Below are positions 33,651 to 42,101 of a DNA stretch of 64,000 nt, in pieces (the first letter of the stretch is position 1; every line of letters begins with the position of its first letter). A program made the translations under genes and the position numbers. The DNA is from Nonomuraea fuscirosea (GTDB taxonomy: Bacteria; Actinomycetota; Actinomycetes; Streptosporangiales; Streptosporangiaceae): NCBI RefSeq assembly GCF_003001935.1, contig NZ_PVNG01000014.1:124001-188000 (forward strand). Reading direction: 5' to 3'. The notes under the pieces were generated by a model that saw nothing but the letters and a program-made list of their open reading frames with translations, searched no databases and was not told where the DNA came from.

Positions 33651-34837
33651 GCGGCGTTGGTGTCGGCATGGCCGACCCACCCGCACACGGGATTGACGCA
33701 GGCCAGCACGGTGCCGTTGCGGCTGGCCGGGTCGCGGTGCCCGCACCGGTGGCAGGTCTGTGAGGTGCCCGGCGCGGGAACCTTCACGACCTGCCCGCCC
33801 CGCTCGGCGCTCTTGTATGCGAGCAGGGTGACGGTCCGGCCCCATGCCTGGTCGCTGATCGACCGGTTCAGGCCCGCCTTCTGGGCGACGTTCCTGCCAG
33901 GGGCCTCGACCGTGCCCTTGGCGGATTTGACCATGTTGAGGATGGCGAGTTTCTCCACCTTGATCACCGCAAACGTGCCGGCGAGTTCGGTGGTGGTCTG
34001 GTGCTGCCAGTCGACGGCTCTGCGCTTGGCTTTCGCGCGGAGCCGGGCGATCTGGTCGTAGGTGCGCTGTTCGCGTCCCGAGGGGCGGGTCTTCCTGGGC
34101 CGGGCCGCGCGCTGACGGGCCGACTTCTTCTCCAGGCGGCGTAGGTGTCCGGCCTCGCGGCCGGTGAGCCAGGGGCTGTGCTCGCGCATGGTCCCATCGG
34201 ACAGGGCCAGCGCGACCGTGATGCCCCGGTCGATCCCGACCTGCTCGCCCGGGTGCGGGGCAGCGGGTTCGGCAAGAGTCTCGGTGCGGAACACGATGCT
34301 CCACCCGAACGCGTCCTTGACCAGGCGGGCTCCGGTCACCTTCCCCGCGGGGCAGTTCTTTCCGACGCCGGGCAGCCCTTTGGTCCACCGGAACCGGACC
34401 CGACCCACCATCGGCAGGGTGAACTGTCCCCACTTGGCCGACAGGCGGACGATCCGCATGGTGCGGGCCTGCGGCACGTCGACCGCCGGCCGAGGCCGGT
34501 TCTTCTTGGACTTGAAGGTTGGCCGCTTGGCAGGGTGGCCGGGGTTGAAGAAGTTCTCCCACGCCTGCCGATACGTTTTCAGGACGGCCTGGGCGGCCTG
34601 GGCGGGCAAGGCCGCCAGGAACGGGACATCCGTGCGGGCTTGGCGGATCGCCTGATCGGCCTGGGCCAGGGTCGGCCTTCTGCCGGGGAAATGCGTCCAG
34701 TAGGCGTGCAGGCAGTTCCATAGGGTGATCGCGGCGGACGCCTGCTCCTCCAGGATCGCGGACTGGTCGCGGGTCAGCTCCAGACGCGCTCTATGCCCGC
34801 GCTGCCGTTTGACCAACTCCCGCCCGCTCATGACCAT
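33554..34837 (-). CDS. tnpB: TnpB, IS605-family RNA-guided endonuclease (OrfB)
   Basis: A 427-residue TnpB with all catalytic parts. An N-terminal wedge/helical region (LTRDQSAILEEQASAAITLWN, PGHPAKRPTFKSKK) precedes RuvC-I Asp203 in GIDRG, RuvC-II Glu295 in IKVEKL, a zinc finger with Cys362, 365, 380 and 385 (TCHRCGHRDP to CVNPVCGW), and RuvC-III Asp392 in HADTNAA. Known relatives cut DNA guided by an RNA made from the element's right end, and act as ancestors of Cas12. ATG at 34837 is preceded by AGGG at 6 bases. The gene is intact although its partner TnpA is destroyed, which could mean recent decay or retention for another reason. Confidence 0.93.
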   Translation of the reverse strand: MVMSGRELVKRQRGHRARLELTRDQSAILEEQASAAITLWNCLHAYWTHFPGRRPTLAQADQAIRQARTDVPFLAALPAQAAQAVLKTYRQAWENFFNPGHPAKRPTFKSKKNRPRPAVDVPQARTMRIVRLSAKWGQFTLPMVGRVRFRWTKGLPGVGKNCPAGKVTGARLVKDAFGWSIVFRTETLAEPAAPHPGEQVGIDRGITVALALSDGTMREHSPWLTGREAGHLRRLEKKSARQRAARPRKTRPSGREQRTYDQIARLRAKAKRRAVDWQHQTTTELAGTFAVIKVEKLAILNMVKSAKGTVEAPGRNVAQKAGLNRSISDQAWGRTVTLLAYKSAERGGQVVKVPAPGTSQTCHRCGHRDPASRNGTVLACVNPVCGWVGHADTNAAININNAAGPAVSGRGDLGLTRSAKRQPPRAA

Positions 34838-34877
34838 AATTTTCCCTGATCTAGCATTGGGTTATGGCCAATACAGC

Positions 34878-35060
34878 GAGATAAGGACCGGCAGATACGA
34901 TGTTTTCCTGCTGCACGCTCACTTGGTTTTCGTGACCAAATACCGGCACCGGCGTCCCGGCGGATGCGCCAAGAGTTCCCCGAGCTGGCCGCCCACTACT
35001 ACCGAGCCATCAAGCTATGGTCCGGCTCGTACTTCGCGGGGAGCGTGGGGGGCGCTGCCC
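34878..35060 (+). pseudogene. Remnant of tnpA (IS200-type Y1 transposase)
   Basis: In one frame 34878 onward reads EIRTGRYDVFLLHAHLVFVT and KYRHRR, the N-terminus of IS200-type TnpA. After a junction near 34963 another frame reads MRQEFPELAAHYYRAIKLWS and GSYFAGSVGGA, the region near the C-terminus. Roughly 55-60 residues between, including the HUH metal motif, are missing, and the catalytic-tyrosine end is not recognisable. The gene cannot be functional. It is divergent from tnpB. The rest of the 334-base gap 34838-35171 holds nothing else I recognise. Confidence 0.8.
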
Positions 35061-35171
35061 TCGCCCCTGCCGGGGAAGGGCTCGGCCGCGTCCACGGGGA
35101 CCCTGTTGAGGCTGCCGGGCCGTGACAGCCGTTCCGTGATCATCGAGCTGTGATCGCGTAGCCTGGGGCGC

Positions 35172-35951
35172 ATGGTGCGTTACGCGGTCGGGCTGCCGAA
35201 TCTCGGCGAGTTCGGGGATCCTCAGGTGCTGGTCGAGCTCGCCGTGGCGGCCGAGGAACGGGGCTGGGACGGCGTCTATCTCTGGGACCACCTGCTCTAC
35301 CACGACCGCGACTGGCCCGTGGTCAACCCGACGGTGGTGCTGTCGGCCATCGCGGCCCGGACCAGCCGGATCAGGATCGGCGTGCTGATGACGGCGCTGC
35401 CGCGGCGGCGGGTGCAGATGGTGGCGAAGGAGACCGCGACGCTGGACCTGCTGTCCGGGGGGCGGCTGGTCGTCGGCGCGGGCCTCGGCTCGGTCGACGC
35501 GGAGTACGCCGACTTCGGCGAGGACCCCGATCTGAAGGCGCGCGCCGCCAAGCTGGACCAGGGGCTGGAGGAGCTGACGCGGCTGTGGAAGGAGCTGCCG
35601 CCGTCGCCGGTCCAGCGCCCGCGCATCCCGATCTGGTGCCCAGGACGCTGGCCGACCAAGGTCGGCTTCCGGCGGGCGGCCCGGTGGGACGGCGCGATGC
35701 CGACCTTCCACGAATACGGCCAGGACCTGCCGCCGGTGCCGGTCTCCGAGTTCGCGCGGGTGGTGGACTTCCTGGCCGAGCAGCGGGGCTCGCTGGACGG
35801 CTTCGACATCGCGCTGGAGGGTCGTGCCGCGGACGGGCTGGTCGACGGGTACGCGGCGGCGGGCATGACGTGGTGGGTGGAGGCGATGGGCTGGTGGCGC
35901 GGCGGCGTCGCGGACGCCCGGGCCACCATCGCCGCCGGCCCACCACGGTAA
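35172..35951 (+). CDS. LLM-class flavin-dependent oxidoreductase
   Basis: A 259-residue luciferase-like TIM barrel: YAVGLPNLGEFGDPQVLVEL, AEERGWDGVYLWDHLLY, LSAIAARTSRIRIGVLMTAL, PRRRVQMVAKETATLDLLSG, and GRLVVGAGLGSVDAEYADFG, which are standard family blocks. Binding of FMN or F420 is expected, the latter being common in actinomycetes, but the cofactor cannot be told from this sequence. It is shorter than typical 300-residue members, the C-terminal part being reduced. ATG at 35172 has no clear ribosome site; TAGCCT at 35159-35164 could be the -10 of a leaderless promoter. It lies just beyond the IS remnant. Confidence 0.88.
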   Translation: MVRYAVGLPNLGEFGDPQVLVELAVAAEERGWDGVYLWDHLLYHDRDWPVVNPTVVLSAIAARTSRIRIGVLMTALPRRRVQMVAKETATLDLLSGGRLVVGAGLGSVDAEYADFGEDPDLKARAAKLDQGLEELTRLWKELPPSPVQRPRIPIWCPGRWPTKVGFRRAARWDGAMPTFHEYGQDLPPVPVSEFARVVDFLAEQRGSLDGFDIALEGRAADGLVDGYAAAGMTWWVEAMGWWRGGVADARATIAAGPPR

Positions 35952-36060
35952 CGGGGCGGTTCAGGCGGCCGGTCGGGCGCGCACAGGCGGCCGGGCCGGC
36001 CGGGCAGGTAGCCCCGACGGGCCGGGCGGGCCGGGCGAGCAGACCGGGCGGGCCGGGAGG

Positions 36061-37101
36061 TCAGCGGGCTCTGGCGGTGGTGCCCCGGGGGACGAGTACG
36101 GGGGTCGGGGCGGGGCCGTGCTCCGTCTCGCCCCGGCCGACGAGGTCCATGAGGCGGCGCGTGACCTCGGCGCCGAAGGCGAACACGTCGTGGCTCATGG
36201 CCGACAGCGGCGGATGGGTGAGCCGGCAGAGCTGGGAGTCGTCCCAGGCCAGCAGGGACAGCTCGGCCGGCACGGGCACGCCCATCTCGGTGGCCACCGA
36301 CAGGCCGGCCACGGCCATGATGTCGTTGTCGTACAGGATCGCGGTGGGCCGCCGGGCGGAGGAGAGCAGCGCGCGGGTGGCGCGGGCGCCCTGCTCGCCC
36401 GAGAAGTCGGTGGTCAGGATGCGGGCGGGTTCGAGGTTCAGGTCCGCGATCGCCCGGGTGAACGCCTCGCTCCTGAGCGCCGTATGCCCGAGCCTGGCCG
36501 GGCCGGCCACGCGGGCCAGGCGGCGGTGGCCGAGCGCCGCCAGGTAGCGGGCCGCCTCGGTGACGGCCGCCGCGTCGTCGGTCCAGACGGACGGCAGCCC
36601 GCCGGTCAGGTCCGGATGCCCGACGGCGATCACCGGCAGGCCCAGCGCCGCCACGGCGGCGACGCGCGGGTCGTCGAGGGTGAAGTCGACCATGACGGAG
36701 CCGCTGATCTGCCTGCTGCGGCTCCATCCGTCGAGGACGTCGATCTCCTCCGCCACGTCGCGGACGAGCCGCAGCAGCAACGAGTGGGACCGCTCGGCCA
36801 GCACGCTCTCGATGCCGGAGACGAACTCCATGTAGAACGGTTCGAGCCCCAGCATGCGGGCCGGCCGGGCGATGACCAGGCCCACGTTGCTCACCTGCGT
36901 GGTGGCCGACGACAGCGACCTGGCCGCCTGGTTGGGCAGCCAGCCCAGCTCGCGGGCGGCCTCGCGCACCTTCCGCCGCGTGGCGGCGGACACGCCCGGC
37001 TTGTCGTTCATGGCCAGCGAGACCGAGCCCTTGGACACCCCGGCCAGCTGGGCGACCTCGGCGATCGTCACCTTGCCCGCCGGCCGGGCGGCGCGCGTCA
37101 T
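36061..37101 (-). CDS. LacI-family regulator of the beta-mannosidase operon
   Basis: A 346-residue LacI protein: TIAEVAQLAGVSKGSVSLAM helix-turn-helix, hinge LGWLPNQAARSLSS, core NVGLVIARPARMLGLEPFYM, GSVMVDFTLDD, PVIAVGHPDL, PTAILYDNDIMAVAGLSVA, and SLLAWDDSQLCRLTHPPLSA. ATG at 37101 overlaps the beta-mannosidase stop as ATGA (37098-37101), so the two genes are translationally coupled and the regulator very likely controls the enzyme in response to mannosides or manno-oligosaccharides. The 24-bp palindrome upstream of the enzyme gene at 39761-39784 is the likely operator, giving autoregulation. Downstream, 35952-36060 contains only CGGGCCGGGC-type repeats. Confidence 0.93.
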   Translation of the reverse strand: MTRAARPAGKVTIAEVAQLAGVSKGSVSLAMNDKPGVSAATRRKVREAARELGWLPNQAARSLSSATTQVSNVGLVIARPARMLGLEPFYMEFVSGIESVLAERSHSLLLRLVRDVAEEIDVLDGWSRSRQISGSVMVDFTLDDPRVAAVAALGLPVIAVGHPDLTGGLPSVWTDDAAAVTEAARYLAALGHRRLARVAGPARLGHTALRSEAFTRAIADLNLEPARILTTDFSGEQGARATRALLSSARRPTAILYDNDIMAVAGLSVATEMGVPVPAELSLLAWDDSQLCRLTHPPLSAMSHDVFAFGAEVTRRLMDLVGRGETEHGPAPTPVLVPRGTTARAR

Positions 37102-39692
37102 GGCCGGGCGGCCTCCTCCGCCGCGTTGACGCTGAACAGCGCCGACCGCACCGCGGCCTCGTCGATCGCGCCGGTCTGGCCGGTTCCACCGATTTCGCCG
37201 GTTCCGCCCGCGCTGTCGGCCCCACCCCCGGCCTCGCTGTCGGCGCCGTCGGCGCCGCCTGCTCCCCGCGCGTTCAGGCCGGTCACGGTGATCGTGACGG
37301 TCTCGCCGGGCAGCAGCGTGACCAGGCCGCGGTCCGCCACGGCGCCGGGGGCGAGCCGGTCGGCCTGCAGCAGCAGGTCGCGGACGAAGGCGCGGGCGGT
37401 GATCACGACGCCGAGCGTGTCGCCGGAGGGGTCGAGGCGCAGGTCGAGGTCGGGAGCCGGGTAGGCGAAGTCCTTGTCCGGGCGGCCGAGCACGACGTCG
37501 CGCAGCCCGTCGGCCTCCGCCACCAGCAGTTCCTCGCTCGCGTCCTTGAACTCGGCGACCGTCAGGGGCAGCAGCGCGACCGTGCGGGCCGGCACCTCGA
37601 ACGGCACCCGCTCCTCCGCCAGCGTCGTCCCGTCCGCGCGCAGCCTGCGCACGAGCGCGCTGCCCCGCCACGGCTCGGGCGACTGGTTGTCGACGGCGAG
37701 CACGCGGGCGTCGTCCCGGACCTGGAACGTCAGCAGCCGGTCGGCGTAGAGACGGCGCAGCTCGTGGTAGAGCGGCTTGGGCCGGGCCTCGCCGTCGATG
37801 GCCGCCCACGAGGTGACCGGCCAGCAGTCGTTGAGCTGCCAGACGACGGTGCCGGCGCAGAGCGGCCAGTGGGAGCGCCAGTGCGCGACGCCGGTCGCGA
37901 TGGCGCGGGCCTGGTTGACCTGGGTGAGGTAGTGCCAGTGGTCGAAGTCGGCCGGCGCGGTGAAGTGATGGGCCAGGCCCCGGGCCAGCTTGCCGTTGCC
38001 GTCCTCGGCCTTCTGGTGGTGCAGCATGGCGGGCGAGGCGGCGTCGAGCTGGTCGTCGCCGAGCGATTCGCGCAGGGTGGCGTGCACGGGCGGCGCCTGC
38101 CAGCCGAACTCGGCGGCGAAGCGCGGCACGTCGTCGAGGTAGCCGGTGTAGTCGCGCCGGTTCCACACCTCCCAGAAGTGGGACGGGCCGTGCGCCGGGT
38201 CGTTGGGATGACGATCCCATGAGCCTGACCAGGGGCTGCCCGCCTGGTAGGGGCGGGTGGGGTCGAGGTCGGCCACCACACGCGGCAGCAGCCCGAGGTA
38301 GTAGCCCTCGCCCCAGCTCTCGCCGGCCAGCTCCGGCTCCCAGCCCCAGTCGCGAAAGCCCCACAGGTTCTCGTTGTTGCCGTTCCACAGCACCAGGCTG
38401 GGGTGCGGGGCGAGCCGGACGACGTTCTCGCGGGCCTCGGCCTCGACCTCGCCGCGCAGCGGCTGCTCCTCCGGGTAGGCGGCGCAGGCGAACAGGAAGT
38501 CCTGCCACACCATCAGGCCCAGCTCGTCGCAGGCGTCGTAGAAGGCGTGGTCCTCGTAGATGCCGCCGCCCCAGACCCGGACCAGGTCGACGCCCGCCTC
38601 GGCGGCCTGGGTCAGCCGGTGCCGGTAGCGCTCGGGGGTGAGGCGGACGGGCAGGGCGTCGTCGGGGATCCAGTTGACGCCACGGGCGAAGATCGGCCGG
38701 CCGTTGACGCGGAAGGTGAAGGCGGTGCCGTGCTCGTCCGGAGTCCGGTCGAGCTCGATCGTGCGGAAGCCGACGCGCCGCCGCCAGGTGTCCAGGACCT
38801 GGCCGGTGGCGGCGTCGGACAGGACCACCGCGCACTCGTACAGGGGCTGATCGCCGTGCCCGCGCGGCCACCACAGGTCCGGTGCGGGGATCTCCAGGAC
38901 CGCCACGGCGCTGCCCGCGCCGGCGGGCACGGTCCGGGTGGCCGTCCGCCCTCCCGCCTCGATCGTCAGCGTCAGCTCGCGGTCCGCGCCGCTCTCGGTG
39001 CGTTCCAGCTCGACGTGCGCCTCGATCCTGCCGTCGGCCCGGGTGCCGCCGCTGCCTTCGCCGGCGCCGCCGGTGACCGTGACCAGGGGTCTGACCTGCG
39101 CCAGCCGGGCGGTGCTCCAGCTCTCCAGGCGGACCGGCCGCCAGATGCCGGCGGTGACGAGGGTGGGTCCCCAGTCCCAGCCGAAGCCGGCGGCCATCTT
39201 CCTGATGAAGTTGAACGGTTCAGGGTAGGCGTTCGGCCGCGCGCCCAGCCGTTCGCGCTGCGCCTCGGCCTCGGTGTAGGCGGAGGTGAACAGCACCGAC
39301 AAAGCCGAGCCGTCCCGTACGCGCCCGGTCACGTCGAACCGGTACGAACGGTGCATGTTCCTGGTCCGGCCCAGCTCCTCCCCGTCCAGCAGCACCGTGG
39401 CGACCGTGTCGAGCCCCTCGAAGACCAGGTCCGTCCGCTCGAAACCGGCCGGCGCCGCCGCCAGTGCCGTCTCGTAGCGCCAGTCGGCCCGGCCTGCCCA
39501 GGCCACCTCCAGCTCGTTGAGCCCCTGGTACGGATCCGGGATCAGCCCGGCCGTCAGAAGGTCCGCGTGCACGCAGCCGGGCACCCGGGCCGGCACGGCC
39601 TCGCTCGTGAGCCGGTCGAGGCCGGCGGCCGGCGCACCGCCCGCCAGGCGGAGCGTCCATCCCGAGTGCAACGACGTGCTCTGCTTAGCCAA
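37098..39692 (-). CDS. Beta-mannosidase, glycoside hydrolase family 2
   Basis: An 864-residue GH2 enzyme. The sugar-binding N-terminal domain includes VPGCVHADLLTAGLIPDPYQ, NELEVAWAGRADWRYET and FEGLDTVATVLLDGEELGRT. The barrel includes ARGVNWIPDDALPVRLTPER, VDLVRVWGGGIYEDHAFYDA, the acid/base Glu in LWNGNNENLWG, and the nucleophile Glu in AAEFGWQAPP. This combination is diagnostic for beta-mannosidases rather than beta-galactosidases. No signal peptide, so it hydrolyses imported manno-oligosaccharides in the cytoplasm. I place the start at TTG 39692 because GAGGAG lies 6 bases upstream; a GTG eighteen bases earlier has no ribosome site. It is first in the operon with the LacI regulator. Confidence 0.92.
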   Translation of the reverse strand: MAKQSTSLHSGWTLRLAGGAPAAGLDRLTSEAVPARVPGCVHADLLTAGLIPDPYQGLNELEVAWAGRADWRYETALAAAPAGFERTDLVFEGLDTVATVLLDGEELGRTRNMHRSYRFDVTGRVRDGSALSVLFTSAYTEAEAQRERLGARPNAYPEPFNFIRKMAAGFGWDWGPTLVTAGIWRPVRLESWSTARLAQVRPLVTVTGGAGEGSGGTRADGRIEAHVELERTESGADRELTLTIEAGGRTATRTVPAGAGSAVAVLEIPAPDLWWPRGHGDQPLYECAVVLSDAATGQVLDTWRRRVGFRTIELDRTPDEHGTAFTFRVNGRPIFARGVNWIPDDALPVRLTPERYRHRLTQAAEAGVDLVRVWGGGIYEDHAFYDACDELGLMVWQDFLFACAAYPEEQPLRGEVEAEARENVVRLAPHPSLVLWNGNNENLWGFRDWGWEPELAGESWGEGYYLGLLPRVVADLDPTRPYQAGSPWSGSWDRHPNDPAHGPSHFWEVWNRRDYTGYLDDVPRFAAEFGWQAPPVHATLRESLGDDQLDAASPAMLHHQKAEDGNGKLARGLAHHFTAPADFDHWHYLTQVNQARAIATGVAHWRSHWPLCAGTVVWQLNDCWPVTSWAAIDGEARPKPLYHELRRLYADRLLTFQVRDDARVLAVDNQSPEPWRGSALVRRLRADGTTLAEERVPFEVPARTVALLPLTVAEFKDASEELLVAEADGLRDVVLGRPDKDFAYPAPDLDLRLDPSGDTLGVVITARAFVRDLLLQADRLAPGAVADRGLVTLLPGETVTITVTGLNARGAGGADGADSEAGGGADSAGGTGEIGGTGQTGAIDEAAVRSALFSVNAAEEAARP

Positions 39693-39760
39693 GTCCTGCT
39701 CCTCAATCACGAGAATGGGGCAAATGTCCCGATAAATCACGATCAACGTACCGAGCGCCC

Positions 39761-39784
39761 CTGAACCTGTCTAGACCGTTTCAG
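39761..39784. promoter_or_regulatory. Imperfect 24-bp palindrome, candidate LacI operator
   Basis: CTGAACCTGTC and GACCGTTTCAG flank a central TA, with a perfect GTCTAGAC core and matching CTGAA/TTCAG ends. It lies about 70 bases upstream of the beta-mannosidase start codon. Binding by the LacI protein encoded in the same operon is inferred. The rest of the 181-base gap holds no further clear sites. Confidence 0.5.
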
Positions 39785-39873
39785 TCCAGCACGGAACCCC
39801 GGCCCTTGACACCCTCGTGCGCCGGTCCCCTTGCCGTGCTTACCCGGTAAAGCCACCCGGACGACGGGGGCCG

Positions 39874-40482
39874 CTATTCCGCCCACACCCCCGCGCGCGC
39901 GGCGGCCAGAGCCGTCTCCGCCGCCCGGTCGGCCGCCGCCTCGTCGAGAGGTTCCCCGGTGTTCAGCAGCGCGTAGTACAGCGGCGCGGAGACGCCGGCG
40001 ATGACCCGCCGGGGATCGGTCCCCGAGGGCAGTTCGCCCCGTTCGACGGCGTCCGCGACGCAGCCGGCCCACTCGTCGATGCGCACGGCGTAGAAGCGGC
40101 GCAGCGCCAGGGCCGCCTGCTCGTCGCAGAGCGAGGCGGCGATGAGCGCCTTGAACAGCCGCCCCTGGCGCGGATCGGTCAGGGTCCTGACCACCAGGCG
40201 CGCGTTCTCCCGCAGGTCGTCCCGTACGTTCCCGGTCCTGGACCGGGGCAGGGACTGCGCGGCCATGTCGTCGAGAAGGTCGGCGGCGAGCGCTCCCGGG
40301 CTGCCCCAGCGGCGGTAGACGGTGGTCTTGCCCACCTCCGCGACCCGGGCGATCTCGGCCAGGTCGAGCGCGTCGAACCCCTTCTCCACGAGGGTGTCGG
40401 CGGCGGCCCGCAGCACGGACTCGCGCACGCGGGCCGTCCGCCCGCCGGGACGGACGGCCCCGCGCGGTGGCACGTCGGCCAT
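39874..40482 (-). CDS. TetR-family regulator, divergent from an MFS exporter
   Basis: A 202-residue TetR protein: RVRESVLRAAADTLVEKGFD, LAEIARVAEVGKTTVYRRWG as helix-turn-helix, then a ligand domain (DDLRENARLVVRTLTDPRQG, LALRRFYAVRIDEWAGCVAD, VIAGVSAPLYYALLNTGEPL). The KTTVYRRWGS variant with a C-terminal TetR_C_16-like domain is common among exporter repressors. ATG at 40482 lies 120 bases from the divergent MFS gene, and several repeats in the gap (TGGTTCC/GGAACCA, TAACGG/CCGTTA) are candidate operators. Derepression of the exporter by its own substrate is the expected logic. Confidence 0.92.
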   Translation of the reverse strand: MADVPPRGAVRPGGRTARVRESVLRAAADTLVEKGFDALDLAEIARVAEVGKTTVYRRWGSPGALAADLLDDMAAQSLPRSRTGNVRDDLRENARLVVRTLTDPRQGRLFKALIAASLCDEQAALALRRFYAVRIDEWAGCVADAVERGELPSGTDPRRVIAGVSAPLYYALLNTGEPLDEAAADRAAETALAAARAGVWAE

Positions 40483-40504
40483 ACAGAACTCCTTATCGGG
40501 ACTC

Positions 40505-40562
40505 TGGTTCCATTAAAAGCCATCGCGATGCTACATTCCCTAACGGAACCATAGACCCGTTA
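40505..40562. promoter_or_regulatory. Inverted repeats between TetR gene and MFS exporter
   Basis: TGGTTCC (40505-40511) and GGAACCA (40545-40551) are complementary; TAACGG (40541-40546) and CCGTTA (40557-40562) form a second pair overlapping the first. They fall between the divergent start codons at 40482 and 40602, where TetR operators usually lie. Confidence 0.5.
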
Positions 40563-40601
40563 AGAGCATCTCCGAACACCATGCCGGAAGGACGTCCCGT
40601 C

Positions 40602-42035
40602 ATGTCCACCCTCGCCTCCGCCCCCGCCCGGCCACCACGGCTCACCGGCCGGCTCAAAGTCGTCCTCGCGGTCCTGCTGGTCGCCCAGTTCACGCTCGCC
40701 GTCGACTTCTCGATCCTGAACGTCGCCCTCCCCCTGATCGGCGACGGCCTCGGCTTCTCCCTGGCGAACCTGCAGTGGATCGCCACCGCCTTCGCCCTGT
40801 CGGCGGCCGGGTTCACCCTGCTCTTCGGCCGCGTCGGCGACCTCGTCGGCCGCAAGCGCGTCTTCCTCGCCAGCCTCGCCCTGCTCGGCCTCGCCTCCCT
40901 CGCCGGCGGCCTCGCGCCGACCCCCGAGATCCTCATCGCCGCCCGCGTCGCCCAGGGGCTCGCGACGGCCGCCGCCACACCGGCGGGCCTGGCCCTGCTC
41001 ACCACCTCCTTCCCCGAGGGGCCGCTGCGGCAGAAGGCGCTCGGACTGAACGGCGCCCTGATGTCGGCCGGGTTCACCACCGGCGCGATCCTCGGCGGCG
41101 TGCTGACCGACCTGCTCTCCTGGCGCTGGGCCTTCTTCGTCAACGTGCCCGTCGCGCTCGCCGTCCTGCTGGTCGCGCCCGCCGTCATCGAGGAGTCACG
41201 CCCCGCCGACCGGCCCAGGATCGACCTGCCCGGCGCGCTGTCCGTCACCCTCGGCCTGCTCGCCCTGGTCTACGGCCTCACCCAGGCCGGAGAGCACGGC
41301 TGGACCCATCCGGCCACGCTCGCGGGCCTGCTCGCCGGCGCCGTCCTGCTGGTGGTCTTCTACGCGGTCGAGAGCCGGGCGGAGCAGCCGCTCATCCCCG
41401 TGCACGTGCTGCGGAAGCGCACGGTGGCGTGGGGCAACGTCCTCGGCCTGCTGGCGTTCGTGACCGAGACGTCGCTGGTGTACCTGCTCACCCTCTACCT
41501 GCAGAAGACGCTGGGCTTCTCCGCCCTGGCCGCCGGGGTCTCCTTCGCCTGCCTCGGCCTCGGGACGGTGCTCGGCGGCCTGCTCGCCCCCAGGGTCATC
41601 GCCCGCGCGTCCGCACGGGCCGCGCTGGTCGGCGGCGGACTGCTGCAGGCGGCCTTCACCGCCGTCCTGCTCCTCCTCGGCGGTACGCCGGCCTCCCTGT
41701 GGCTGCAACTGCCCGCCACCTTCCTCGGCGGGGTCGGCAACATGCTGGTCATCGTGGGCTTCATGGTCACCGCCACGGCCGGGCTGCCCGATCGCGAGCA
41801 GGGGCTGGCCACCGGGCTGGCGTCGATGTCGCAGCAGGTGGGCATCACCATGGGCACGCCGATCATGTCGGCGATCGTCACCGCCACCTCGGCGGGGGCG
41901 GTGAGCGCCGGGGCGGTGCTGCACGGCGTCAGGGCCGCCGTCGCCGTGAACGCCGCCCTGGTCCTCCTCGGCGTGCTCGTCGCCGTCGCCGCCCTGCGCG
42001 GGGCGGGCGCGCGGGGCGCGGACCCGGCACATTAA
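40602..42035 (+). CDS. MFS multidrug exporter, DHA2 (14-helix) type
   Basis: A 477-residue membrane protein with about 14 helices. Family signatures are FTLAVDFSILNVALPLIGDGL in helix 1 (the DxxIVNVALP motif), GRVGDLVGRKRVFLASLALL (motif A), VAQGLATAAATPAGLALL, and the motif C region GLNGALMSAGFTTGAILGG. Such transporters export drugs by proton antiport. ATG at 40602 follows GGAAGGA at 9 bases; ATG at 40581 is less well placed. Divergent TetR suggests substrate-inducible expression. The P450 gene starts 66 bases after its stop and may be cotranscribed, hinting that the exported compound is also oxidised. Confidence 0.93.
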   Translation: MSTLASAPARPPRLTGRLKVVLAVLLVAQFTLAVDFSILNVALPLIGDGLGFSLANLQWIATAFALSAAGFTLLFGRVGDLVGRKRVFLASLALLGLASLAGGLAPTPEILIAARVAQGLATAAATPAGLALLTTSFPEGPLRQKALGLNGALMSAGFTTGAILGGVLTDLLSWRWAFFVNVPVALAVLLVAPAVIEESRPADRPRIDLPGALSVTLGLLALVYGLTQAGEHGWTHPATLAGLLAGAVLLVVFYAVESRAEQPLIPVHVLRKRTVAWGNVLGLLAFVTETSLVYLLTLYLQKTLGFSALAAGVSFACLGLGTVLGGLLAPRVIARASARAALVGGGLLQAAFTAVLLLLGGTPASLWLQLPATFLGGVGNMLVIVGFMVTATAGLPDREQGLATGLASMSQQVGITMGTPIMSAIVTATSAGAVSAGAVLHGVRAAVAVNAALVLLGVLVAVAALRGAGARGADPAH

Positions 42036-42101
42036 CGTACATCTGTAGGTTATCTTTGCCGTCGGCAACCACATCGAATGGCACACCGAATGGGGAGAAT
42101 T

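Larger units (their letters stand above)
33504..35110. mobile_element. Decayed IS200/IS605-family element with intact tnpB
   Basis: The right end is at about 33504, where TTGACCTCCTCC and the imperfect hairpin CCTC...GGTC/GGCC...GAGG (33511-33533) match the usual end of such elements. tnpB reads leftward to it. A divergent tnpA remnant occupies 34878-35060. The other end cannot be placed exactly and I give an approximate limit. With TnpA destroyed the element cannot transpose by itself. These elements make no target duplication, and none is seen. Confidence 0.7.

Noticed and set aside
33554..34837. Cas12-type effector of a CRISPR system
   Set aside because: Length, N-terminus and the adjacent tnpA remnant identify TnpB; there is no array or cas1/cas2 gene.
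36061..38874. A 937-codon minus-strand frame joining beta-mannosidase antiframe and LacI
   Set aside because: Only the last 346 codons are the LacI gene; the rest is the wrong frame of the beta-mannosidase.
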